Shown here: in pieces, positions 54,563-64,000 of the stretch
Position numbering within the stretch: the first letter of the stretch is position 1
Layout: each line of letters opens with the position of its first letter
NCBI RefSeq assembly: GCF_949987535.1
Contig: NW_026646025.1
Coordinates: 2,914,001-2,978,000, forward strand
Length of the DNA stretch: 64,000 nt
Reading direction: 5' to 3'
From: Balaenoptera acutorostrata
Taxonomy: Eukaryota > Chordata > Mammalia > Artiodactyla > Balaenopteridae
Notes under the pieces: model-generated
The model's database searches: none
Told to the model about the DNA's origin: nothing
The model's input: the letters and a program-made list of their open reading frames with translations, nothing else
Translations under genes and position numbers: made by a program

Positions 54563-57341
54563 GAATTCTTGTCATCACAATGCTCCAGAATTCTTGTCAT
54601 CACAATGTTCCATGACCGTGTCATCACAATGCTCCATGGCCCTGGTCATCACAATGCTCCAGATTGCTTGTCATCACAAAGTTCCATGACCGTGTCATCA
54701 CAATGCACCATGGCCCTTGTCATCACAATGCTCCAGAATTCTTTTCATCACAATGTTCCATGACCGTGTCATCACAATGCTCCATAATTCTTGACATCAA
54801 AATGTTCCATGACCGTGTCATCACAATGCTCCAGAAATCTTGTCATCACAATGTTCCATGACCGTGTCATCACAATGCTCCAGAATTCTTGTCATCACAA
54901 TGCTCCAGAATTCTTGTCATCACAATGTACCATGACCGTGTCATCACAATGCTCCAGAATTCTTGTCATCACAATGCTCCAGAATTCTTGTCATCACAAT
55001 GCTCCAGAAATCTTGTCATCACAATGTTCCATGACCGTGTCATCACAATGCTCCAGAATTCTTGTCATCACAATGCTCCAGAATTCTTGTCATCAAAATG
55101 TTCCATGACCGTGTCATCACAATGCTCCAGAAATCTTGTCATCACAATGTTCCATGACCGTGTCATCACAATGCTCCAGAATTCTTGTCATCACAATGCT
55201 CCAGAATTCTTGTCATCACAATGTTCCATGACCGTGTCATCACAATGCTCCATGGCCTTTGTGATCACAATGCTCCAGAATTCTTGTCATCACAATGTTC
55301 CATGACCGTGTCATCACAATGCTCCATGGCCCTTGTCATCACAAAGCTCCAGAATTCTTGTCATCACAATATTCCATGACCGTGTCATCACAATGCTCCA
55401 TGGCCCTTGTCATCACAAAGCTCCAGAATTCTTGTCATCACAATGTTCCATGACCGTGTCATCACAATGCTCCATGGCCCTTGTCATCACAATGCTCCAG
55501 AATTCTTGTCATCACAATGTTCCATGACCGTGTCATCACAATGCTCCATGGCCCTTGTCAACACAATGCTCCAGAATTCTTGTCATCACAATGTTCCATG
55601 ACCTTGTCATCACAATGCTCCAGAATTCTTGTCATCACAATGTTCCATGACCGTGTCATCACAATGCTCCAGAATTCTTGTCATCACAATTTTCGATGAC
55701 CGTGTCATCACAATGCTCCACGGCCCTTGTCAACACAATGCTCCAGAATTCTTGTCATCACAATGTTCCATGACCTTGTCATCACAATGCTCCAGAATTC
55801 TTGTCATCACAATGTTCCATGACCGGGTCATCACAATGCTCCAGAATTCTTGTCATCACAATGTTCGATGACCGTGTCATCACAATGCTCCATGGCCCTT
55901 GTCAACACAATGCTCCAGAATTCTTGTCATCACAATGTTCCATGACCCTGTCATCACAATGCTCCAGAATTCTTGTCATCACAATGTTCCATGACCGTGT
56001 CATCACAATGCTCCATGCCCTTGTCATCACAATGCTCCAGAATTCTTGTCATCACAATGTTCCGTGACCGTGTCATCACAATGCTCCATGGCCCTTGTCA
56101 TCACAATGCTCCAGAATTCTTGTCATCACAATGTTCCATGACCGTGTCATCACAATGCTCCATGGCCATTGTCATCACTCTTCTCCAGAATTCTTGTCAT
56201 CACAATGTTCCATGACCGTGTCATCACAATGCTCCAGAATTCTTGTCATCACAATGCTCCAGAATTCTTGTCATCACTATGTTCCATGACCGTGTCATCA
56301 CAATGCTCCATGACCCTGGTCATCACAATGCTCCAGATTGCTTGTCATCACAAAGTTCCATGACTGTGTCATCACAATGCACCATGGCCCTTGTCATCAC
56401 AATGCTCCAGAATTCTTGTCATCACAATGTTCCATGACCGTGTCATCACAATGCTCCATGGCCCTTGTCATCACAATGCTCCAGAATTCTTGCCATCACA
56501 ATGTTCCATGACCGTGTCATCACAATGCTCCATAATTCTTCTCATCACAATGTTCCATGACCGTGTCATCACAATGCTCCATGGCCATTGTCATCACAAT
56601 GCTCCAGAATTCTTGTCATCACAATGTTCCATGACCGTGTCATCACAATGCTCCATGGCCCTGGTCATCACAATGCTCCAGATTGCTTGTCATCACAAAG
56701 TTCCATGACCGTGTCATCACAATGCACCATGGCCCTTGTCATCACAATGCTCCAGAATTATTGTCATCACAATGTTCCATGACCGTGTCATCACAATGCT
56801 CCATGGCCCTTGTCAACACAATGCTCCAGAATTCTTGTCATCACAATGTTCCATGACCGTGTCATCACAATGCTCCATGGCACTTGTCATCACAATGCTC
56901 CAGAATTCTTGTCATCACAATGTTCCATGACCGTGTCATCACAATGCTCCATAATTCTTGTCATCACAATGTTCCATGACCGTGTCATCACAATGCTCCA
57001 GAATTCTTGTCATCACAATGCTCCAGAATTCTTGTCATCACAATGTTCCATGACCGTGTCATCACAATGCTCCATGACCCTGGTCATCACAATGCTCCAG
57101 ATTGCTTGTCATCACAAAGTTCCATGACTGTGTCATCACAATGCACCATGGCCGTTGTCATCACAATGTTCCAGAATTCTTGTCATCACAATGTTCCATG
57201 ACCGTGTCATCACAATGCTCCATGGCCCTTGTCATCACAATGTTCCAGAATTCTTGCCATCACAATGTTCCATGACCGTGTCATCACAATGCTCCATGAC
57301 CCTGGTCATCACAATGCTCCAGATTGCTTGTCATCACAAAG
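54563..57341 (+). repeat. R3 distal segment, counterpart of 9.2-13.3 kb
   Basis: Colinear with R1: distance 45,285 around 54,570-54,760, then 45,187 (a 98-bp, four-monomer loss) from 54,791 to about 56,457, then 43,808 from 56,390 to about 57,150. It shares the TACCATGACC variant (near 9,739 and 54,926), TGATCA (10,075 and 55,262), ATTTTCGATG, CCACGGCCC, the shortened CCATGCCCTTG monomer and GAATTATTG. The CACTCTTCTCC monomer is at 56,173. Unlike R1 it has one copy, not two, of the 1,724-bp repeat. Confidence 0.85.
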
Positions 57342-60300
57342 GTCCATGACCGTGTCATCACAATGCACCATGGCCCTTGTCATCACAATGCTCCAGAATT
57401 CTTGTCATCACAATGTTCCATGACCGTGTCATCACAATGCTCCTTAATTCTTGTCATCCAAATGTTCCATGACCGTGTCATCACAATGCTCCAGAATTCT
57501 TGTCATCACAATGTTCCATGACCGTGTCATCACAATGCTCCAGAATTTTTGTCATCACAATGCTCCAGAATTCTTGTCATCACAATGTTCCATGACCGTG
57601 TCATCACAATGCTCCAGAATTCTTGTCATCACAATGCTCCAGAATTCTTGTCATCACAATGCTCCATGGCCCTTTTCATCACAATGCTCCAGATTGCTTG
57701 TCATCACAAAGTTCCATGACCGTGTCATCACAATGCACCATGGCCCTTGTCATCACAATGTTCCATGACCGTGTCATCACAATGCTCCATGGCCCTTGTC
57801 ATCACAATGCTCCAGAATTCTTGTCATCACAATGTTCCATGACCCTGTCATCACAATGCTCCATGGCCCTTGTCAACACAATGCTCCAGAATTCTTGTCA
57901 TCACAATGTTCCATGACCTTGTCATCACAATGCTCCAGAATTCTTGTCATCACAATGTTCCATGACCGTGTCATCTCAATGCTCCATGGCCCTGGTCATC
58001 ACAATGCTCCAGATTGCTTGTCATCACAAAGTTTCATGACCGTGTCATCACAATGCACCATGGCCCTTGTCATCACAATGCTCCATGGCCCTTGTCATCA
58101 CAATGATCCAGATTGCTTGTCATCACAAAGTTCCGTGACCGTGTCATCACAATGCACCATGGCCCTTGTCATAACAATGCTCCAGAATTTTTGTCATCAC
58201 AATGTTCCATGACCGTGTCATCACAATGCTCCATGGCCCTTGTCATCACAATGCTCCAGAATTCTGGTCATCACAATGTTCCATGACCGTGTCATCACAA
58301 TGCTCCATGGCCCTTGTCATCACAATGCTCCAGAATTCTAGTCATCACAATGTTCCATGACCGTGTCATCACAATGCTCCATAATTCTTGTCATCACAAT
58401 GTTCCATGACCGTGTCATCACAATGTTACATGACCCTGGACATCACAGTTCTCCATGACCTTTGTCATCACTATGCTCTATATAGTTTTTCATGACAATT
58501 CTAAATGACCACTTTAATCACTTTGCTTGCTGACCATTTTCATCATATTTCTCTTATTGTCATTACAATTCCCCATGACCCCTTTCTTCACAATGCTCCA
58601 TGATGCCTCTCATCACAATGCTCAATGGCTTTTGTTATTACAATGCTCCTGGACGAGTTTCATCACATTACTCCACCTCCCTTGTCATCACGGTGCACAA
58701 TGAATAGTTTCATTACAATGCTCCATGGCCCTTGTCATCACAATGCTCCAGAATTCTTGTCATCACAATGTTCCATGACCGTGTCATCACAATGCTCCAG
58801 AATTCTTGTCATCACAATGCTCCAGAATTCTTGTCATCACAATGTTCCATGACCATGTCATCACAATGCTCCATGGCCCTGTTCATCACAATGCTTCAGA
58901 TTGCTTGTCATCACAAAGTTCCATGAACGTGTCATCACAATGCACCATGGCCCTTGTCATCACAATGCTCCAGAATTCTTGTCATCACAATGTTCCATGA
59001 CCGTGTCATCACAATGCTCCAGAATTCTTGTCATCACAATGCTCCAGAATTCTTGTCATCACAATGTTCGATGACCGTGTCATCACAATGCTCCATGGCC
59101 CTTGTCATCACAATGCTCCAGAATTCTTGTCATCACAATGTTCCATGACCGTGTCATCACAATGCTCCAGAATTCTTGTCATCACAATGTTCCATGACCG
59201 TGTCATCACAATGCTCCATGGCCCTTGTCATCACAATGCTCCAGAATTCTTGTCATCACAATGTTCCATGACCGTGTCATCACAATGCTCCATGGTCCTT
59301 GTCATCACAATGCTCCAGAATTCTTGTCATCACAATGTTCCATGACCGTGTCATCACAATGCTCCATGGCCCTTGTCATCACTATTCTCCAGAATTCTTG
59401 TCATCACAATGTTCCATGACCGTGTCATCACAATGCTCCAGAATTCTTGTCATCACAATGCTCCAGAATTCTTGTCATCACAATGTTCCATGACCGTGTC
59501 ATCACAATGCTCCATGACCCTGGTCATCACAATGCTCCAGATTGCTTGTCATCACAAAGTTCCATGACTGTGTCATCACAATGCACCATGGCCCTTGTCA
59601 TCACAATGCTCCAGATTTCTTGTCATCACAATGTTCCATGACCGTGTCATCACTATGCTCCATGGCCCTTGTCATCACAATGCTCCAGAATTCTTGCCAT
59701 CACAATGTTCCATGACCGTGTCATCACAATGCTCCATAATTCTTATCATCACAATGTTCCATGACCGTGTCATCACAATGCTCAAGAATTCTTCTCATCA
59801 CAATGCTCCAGAATTCTTGTCATCACAATGTTCCATGACCGTGTCATCACAATGCTCCATGGCCCTGGTCATCACAATGCTCCAGATTGCTTGTCATCAC
59901 AAAGGTCCATGACCGTGTCATCACTATGCACCATGGCCCTTGTCATCACAATGCTCCAGAATTCTTGTCATCACAATGTTCCATTACCGTGTCATCACAA
60001 TGCTCCATAATTCTTGTCATCAAAATGTTCCATGACCGTGTCATCACAATGCTCCAGAATTCTTGTCATCACAATGTTCCAGAATTCTTGTCATCACAAT
60101 GTTCCATGACCGTGTCATCACAATGCTCCATGGCCCTTGTCATCACAATGCTCCAGAATTCTTGTCATCACAATGTTCCATGACCGTGTCATCACAATGC
60201 TCCATAATTCTTGTCATCACAATGTTCCATGACCGTGTCATCACAATGCTCCAGAATTCTTTTCATCACAATGCTCCAGAATTCTTGTCATCACAATGTT

Positions 60301-60594
60301 CCATGACCGTGTCATCACATTGCTCCATGACCCTGGTAATCACAATGCTCCAGATTGCTTGTCATCACAAAGTTCCATGACTGTGTCATCACAATGCACC
60401 ATGGCCGTTGTCATCACAATGCTCCAGAATTCTTGTCATCACAATGTTCCATGACCGTGTCATCACAATGCTCCATGGCCCTTGTCATCACAATGTTCCA
60501 GAATTCTTGCCATCACAATGTTCCATGACCGTGTCATCACAATGCTCCATGACCCTGGTCATCACAATGCTCCAGATTGCTTGTCATCACAAAG
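57342..60594 (+). repeat. Terminal HOR unit T1 (3,253 bp)
   Basis: Opened by AAAGGTCC at 57,342 and repeated at 60,595 and 62,518. It shares CTCCTTAATTC and CATCCAAATG, variants seen only in this terminal domain. It includes degenerate block 1. After the block (58,711-60,594) it has about 1.9 kb where T2 has only about 0.4 kb. That extra part includes a stretch (about 59,150-59,930) like the 961-bp class, but with CACTATTCTCC replacing CACTCTTCTCC. Confidence 0.82.
58416..58710 (+). repeat. Degenerate-monomer block, copy 1 (295 bp)
   Basis: Twelve successive monomers, eleven of 25 bp and one of 20 bp (58,541-58,560), that still keep the CATCACAATG head in eroded form (CATCACAGTT, CATCACTATG, CATGACAATT, AATCACTTTG, CATTACAATT). 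Their tails resemble neither A, B nor C (CTCTATATAGTTTTT, GCTGACCATTTT, CTCAATGGCTTTTGT). It is richer in A+T than the array. There is no 24-bp B monomer, so the register is a plain 25. It reads as an older form of the same satellite. The TATATAG at about 58,480 is TATA-like, but nothing else supports a promoter. Confidence 0.88.
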
Positions 60595-62517
60595 GTCCAT
60601 GACCGTGTCATCACAATGCACCATGGCCCTTGTCATCACAATGCTCCAGAATTCTTGTCATCACAATGTTCCATGACCGTGTCATCACAATGCTCCTTAA
60701 TTCTTGTCATCCAAATGTTCCATGACCGTGTCATCACAATGCTCCAGAATTCTTGTCATCACAATGTTCCATGACCGTGTCATCACAATGCTCCAGAATT
60801 TTTGTCATCACAATGCTCCAGAATTCTTGTCATCACAATGTTCCATGACCGTGTCATCACAATGCTCCAGAATTCTTGTCATCACAATGCTCCAGAATTC
60901 TTGTCATCACAATGCTCCATGGCCCTTTTCATCACAATGCTCCAGATTGCTTGTCATCACAAAGTTCCATGACAGTGTCATCACAATGCACCATGGCCCT
61001 TGTCATCACAATGCTCCAGCATTCTTGTCATCACAATGTTCCATGACCGTGTCATCACAATGCTCCATGGCCCTTGTCATCACAATGCTCCAGAATTCTT
61101 GTCATCACAATGTTCCATGACCCTGTCATCACAATGCTCTTTAATTCTTGTCATCCAAATGTTCCATAACCGTGTCATCACAATGCTCCAGAATTCTTGT
61201 CATCACAATGCTCCATGGCCCTTGTCATCACTATTCTCCAGAATTCTTGTCATCACAATGTTCCATGACCGTGTCATCACAATGCTCCAGAATTCTTGTC
61301 ATCACAATGCTCCAGAATTCTTGTCATTACAATGTTCCATGACCGTGTCATCACAATGCTCCATGACCCTGGTCATCACAATGCTCCAGATTGCTTGTCA
61401 TCACAAAGTTCCGTGACCGTGTCATCACAATGCACCATGGCCCTTGTCATCACAATGCTCCATGGCCCTTGTCATCACAATGATCCAGATTGCTTGTCAT
61501 CACAAAGTTCCGTGACCGTGTCATCACAATGCACCATGGCCCTTGTCATAACAATGCTCCAGAATTCTTGTCATCACAATGTTCCATGACCGTGTCATCA
61601 CAATGCTCCATGGCCCTTGTCATCACAATGCTCCAGAATTCTGGTCATCACAATGTTCCATGACCGTGTCATCACAATGCTCCATGGCCCTTGTCATCAC
61701 AATGCTCCAGAATTCTAGTCATCACAATGTTCCATGACCGTGTCATCACAATGCTCCATAATTCTTGTCATCACAATGTTCCATGACCGTGTCATCACAA
61801 TGTTACATGACCCTGGACATCACAGTTCTCCATGACCTTTGTCATCACTATGCTCTATATAGTTTTTCATGACAATTCTAAATGACCACATTAATCACTT
61901 TGCTTGCTGACCATTTTCATCATATTTCTCTTATTGTCATTACAATTCCCCATGACCCCTTTCTTCCCAATGCTCCATGATGCCTCTCATCACAATGCTC
62001 AATGGCTTTTGTTATTACAATGCTCCAGGACGAGTTTCATCACATTACTCCATCTCCCTTGTCAACACGGTGCACAATGAATAGTTTCATTACAATGCTC
62101 CAGGGCCCTTGTCATCACAATGCTCCAGAATTCTTGTCATCACAATGTTCCATGACCGTGTCATCACAATGCTCCATGGCCCTTGTCATCACAATGCTCC
62201 AGAATTCTTGTCATCACAATGTTCCATGACCGTGTCATCACATTGCTCCATGACCCTGGTAATCACAATGCTCCAGATTGCTTGTCATCACAAAGTTCCA
62301 TGACTGTGTCATCACAATGCACCATGGCCGTTGTCATCACAATGCTCCAGAATTCTTGTCATCACAATGTTCCATGACCGTGTCATCACAATGCTCCATG
62401 GCCCTTGTCATCACAATGTTCCAGAATTCTTGCCATCACAATGTTCCATGACCGTGTCATCACAATGCTCCATGACCCTGGTCATCACAATGCTCCAGAT
62501 TGCTTGTCATCACAAAG
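60595..62517 (+). repeat. Terminal HOR unit T2 (1,923 bp)
   Basis: Opened by AAAGGTCC at 60,595 and follows T1 through the degenerate block. It then jumps after about 0.4 kb to the next unit start, a loss of about 1.4 kb relative to T1. Private changes: CTCTTTAATTC near 61,138, TTCCATAACC near 61,166 and GTCATTACAATG near 61,325. The TGATCCAGATTG and TTCCGTGACC pair before the block is shared with T1 and T3. Confidence 0.83.
61793..62087 (+). repeat. Degenerate-monomer block, copy 2 (295 bp)
   Basis: Same length and order as copy 1 at a shift of 3,377. Differences from copy 1 seen by eye: CACATTAATC for CACTTTAATC, CTTCCCAATG for CTTCACAATG, CCAGGACG for CCTGGACG, CCATCTCCC for CCACCTCCC, and GTCAACACGG for GTCATCACGG. 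The monomer right after the block reads CCAGGGCCC instead of CCATGGCCC. Confidence 0.88.
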
Positions 62518-64000
62518 GTCCATGACCGTGTCATCACAATGCACCATGGCCCTTGTCATCACAATGCTCCAGAATTCTTGTCATCACAATGTTCCATGAC
62601 CGTGTCATCACAATGCTCCTTAATTCTTGTCATCCAAATGTTCCATGACCGTGTCATCACAATGCTCCAGAATTCTTGTCATCACAATGTTCCATGACCG
62701 TGTCATCACAATGCTCCAGAATTTTTGTCATCACAATGCTCCAGAATTCTTGTCATCACAATGTTCCATGACCGTGTCATCACAATGCTCCAGAATTCTT
62801 GTCATCACAATGCTCCAGAATTCTTGTCATCACAATGCTCCATGGCCCTTTTCATCACAATGCTCCAGATTGCTTGTCATCACAAAGTTCCATGACAGTG
62901 TCATCACAATGCACCATGGCCCTTGTCATCACAATGCTCCAGCATTCTTGTCATCACAATGTTCCATGACCGTGTCATCACAATGCTCCATGGCCCTTGT
63001 CATCACAATGCTCCAGAATTCTTGTCATCACAATGTTCCATGACCCTGTCATCACAATGCTCCATGGCCCTTGTCAACACAATGCTCCAGAATTCTTGTC
63101 ATCACAATGTTCCATGACCTTGTCATCACAATGCTCCAGAATTCTTGTCATCACAATGTTCCATGACCGTGTCATCTCAATGCTCCATGGCCCTGGTCAT
63201 CACAATGCTCCAGATTGCTTGTCATCACAAAGTTTCATGACCGTGTCATCACAATGCACCATGGCCCTTGTCATCACAATGCTCCATGGCCCTTGTCATC
63301 ACAATGATCCAGATTGCTTGTCATCACAAAGTTCCGTGACCATGTCATCACAATGCACCATGGCCCTTGTCATAACAATGCTCCAGAATTCTTGTCATCA
63401 CAATGTTCCATGACCGTGTCATCACAATGCTCCATGGCCCTTGTCATCACAATGCTCCAGAATTCTGGTCATCACAATGTTCCATGACCGTGTCATCACA
63501 ATGCTCCATGGCCCTTGTCATCACAATGCTCCAGAATTCTAGTCATCACAATGTTCCATGACCGTGTCATCACAATGCTCCATAATTCTTGTCATCACAA
63601 TGTTCCATGACCGTGTCATCACAATGTTACATGACCCTGGACATCACAGTTCTCCATGACCTTTGTCATCACTATGCTCTATATAGTTTTTCATGACAAT
63701 TCTAAATGACCACTTTAATCACTTTGCTTGCTGACCATTTTCATCATATTTCTCTTATTGTCATTACAATTCCCCATGACCCCTTTCTTCCCAATGCTCC
63801 ATGATGCCTCTCATCACAATGCTCAATGGCTTTTGTTATTACAATGCTCCAGGACGAGTTTCATCACATTACTCCATCTCCCTTGTCATCACGGTGCACA
63901 ATGAATAGTTTCATTACAATGCTCCATGGCCCTTGTCATCACAATGCTCCAGAATTCTTGTCATCACAATGTTCCATGACCGTGTCATCACAATGCTCCA
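62518..64000 (+). repeat. Terminal HOR unit T3 (cut by the window end)
   Basis: Opened by AAAGGTCC at 62,518. It follows T1 at a distance of 5,176, then 5,201 after a one-monomer (25-bp) difference near 62,900. It contains degenerate block 3 and, after it, the start of an ordinary A-B-C run cut at 64,000. A private GACCATGTC is near 63,339. Confidence 0.82.
63617..63911 (+). repeat. Degenerate-monomer block, copy 3 (295 bp)
   Basis: Shift of 1,824 from copy 2 and 5,201 from copy 1. At the variable sites it has CACTTTAATC and GTCATCACGG like copy 1, but CTTCCCAATG, CCAGGACG and CCATCTCCC like copy 2. It is therefore intermediate between the two. The following monomer has CCATGGCCC as after copy 1. 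Confidence 0.88.

Larger units (their letters stand above)
1..64000 (+). repeat. Satellite array, ~25-bp monomer, 74-bp trimer, fills the window
   Basis: From first to last base the sequence is head-to-tail copies of a monomer of about 25 bp in one orientation. Each starts with CATCACAATG, preceded by TGT or a close variant, and ends in one of a few tails. The usual order is A (25 bp, EcoRI site GAATTC), B (24 bp, TTCCATGACCG) and C (25 bp, NcoI site CCATGG), giving 74 bp. Counted by hand, the canonical trimer has 23 C, 22 T, 18 A and 11 G (46% GC, marked C excess on this strand) and one CpG, in B. Both window ends fall inside the array. No unique sequence longer than a monomer was seen outside the three degenerate blocks near the right end. 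A eukaryotic satellite is the natural reading; the family is not one I recognise. Confidence 0.98.

Noticed and set aside
58416..58710. A gene, promoter or transposon fragment in the A+T-rich block (TATATAG at about 58,480)
   Set aside because: The block resolves into twelve eroded 25-bp monomers of the same satellite. There are no terminal inverted repeats, target-site duplication, open frame or other promoter element.
1..64000. CRISPR array
   Set aside because: The repeats abut with no unique spacers. The variable tails fall into a handful of classes that recur hundreds of times, and there are no cas genes.
1..64000. Cys/His-rich repeat protein or zinc-binding peptide repeat (QCS, CHHN pattern)
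   Set aside because: The pattern follows only from reading the DNA repeat. The frame is not kept from unit to unit and there is no regular zinc-ligand spacing.
1..64000. CENP-B box or a known centromere satellite
   Set aside because: I looked for the TTCG...CGGG type of box and saw none in the A-F monomers. TTCGATGACC in some B variants shares only TTCG. A centromeric role is possible but not shown by sequence.
1..64000. tRNA, rRNA, telomere repeats, LINE/SINE or LTR insertions
   Set aside because: No interruption longer than a monomer was seen on either strand apart from the three degenerate blocks, which are themselves satellite.
1..64000. Bacterial, plasmid or phage origin with iteron-like repeats
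   Set aside because: Iterons of 20-25 bp occur in short clusters beside a rep gene. Here about 2,600 monomers fill 64 kb with no gene at all, which does not fit a prokaryotic replicon.

Overview
The whole 64,000-base window is one tandem satellite array. No part of it reads as a protein gene, RNA gene, insertion sequence, CRISPR array or other unique DNA. The unit is a monomer of about 25 bp with a nearly constant head (TGTCATCACAATG) and a variable tail. All copies, roughly 2,600 by length, point the same way. Three monomer types usually alternate: A (tail CTCCAGAATTCT, 25 bp), B (tail TTCCATGACCGTG, 24 bp) and C (tail CTCCATGGCCCT, 25 bp). They form a 74-bp trimer. A second, linked trimer (D-E-F: CCAGATTGCT / ACAAAGTTCC / GCACCATGG) recurs through the array and helps define the larger repeats. 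An array of this length and nested structure points to a eukaryotic nuclear genome, in centromeric, pericentromeric, subtelomeric or other heterochromatin. I do not recognise the family and cannot name a species.

Layout, left to right. (1) 1-13.7 kb (R1) is a mosaic: a 2,168-bp tandem duplication (5,209-9,544) and a 1,724-bp partial duplication (9,755-12,670). (2) 13.68-18.78 kb holds a 419-bp duplication that leads into a regular 961-bp higher-order repeat (HOR) with about 4.9 copies. (3) 18.78-39.26 kb (R2) holds seven large HOR units (U1-U7, 2.2-4.2 kb), each opened by a one-base marker in an E monomer. (4) 39.26-42.42 kb is a 1,578-bp tandem duplication. (5) 43.65-57.3 kb (R3) holds a 2,219-bp and a 3,353-bp HOR pair and is broadly colinear with R1 at a distance of 43.5-45.6 kb. 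(6) 57.34-64 kb is a terminal domain whose units each carry a 295-bp block of strongly degenerate monomers (three copies).

No genes work together here. The biology is the evolution of the repeat at several nested scales (monomer, 74-bp trimer, 0.4-4.2 kb HOR, about 45 kb super-duplication), plus whatever the conserved head and the 74-bp periodicity do in chromatin. Many forward reading frames of 60-205 codons exist, but they are by-products of a repeat that happens to lack stops in some registers. The array runs off both ends of the window, so its true length and flanks are unknown. Repeat boundaries given below were found by reading rare shared variants, and most are good to within one monomer.
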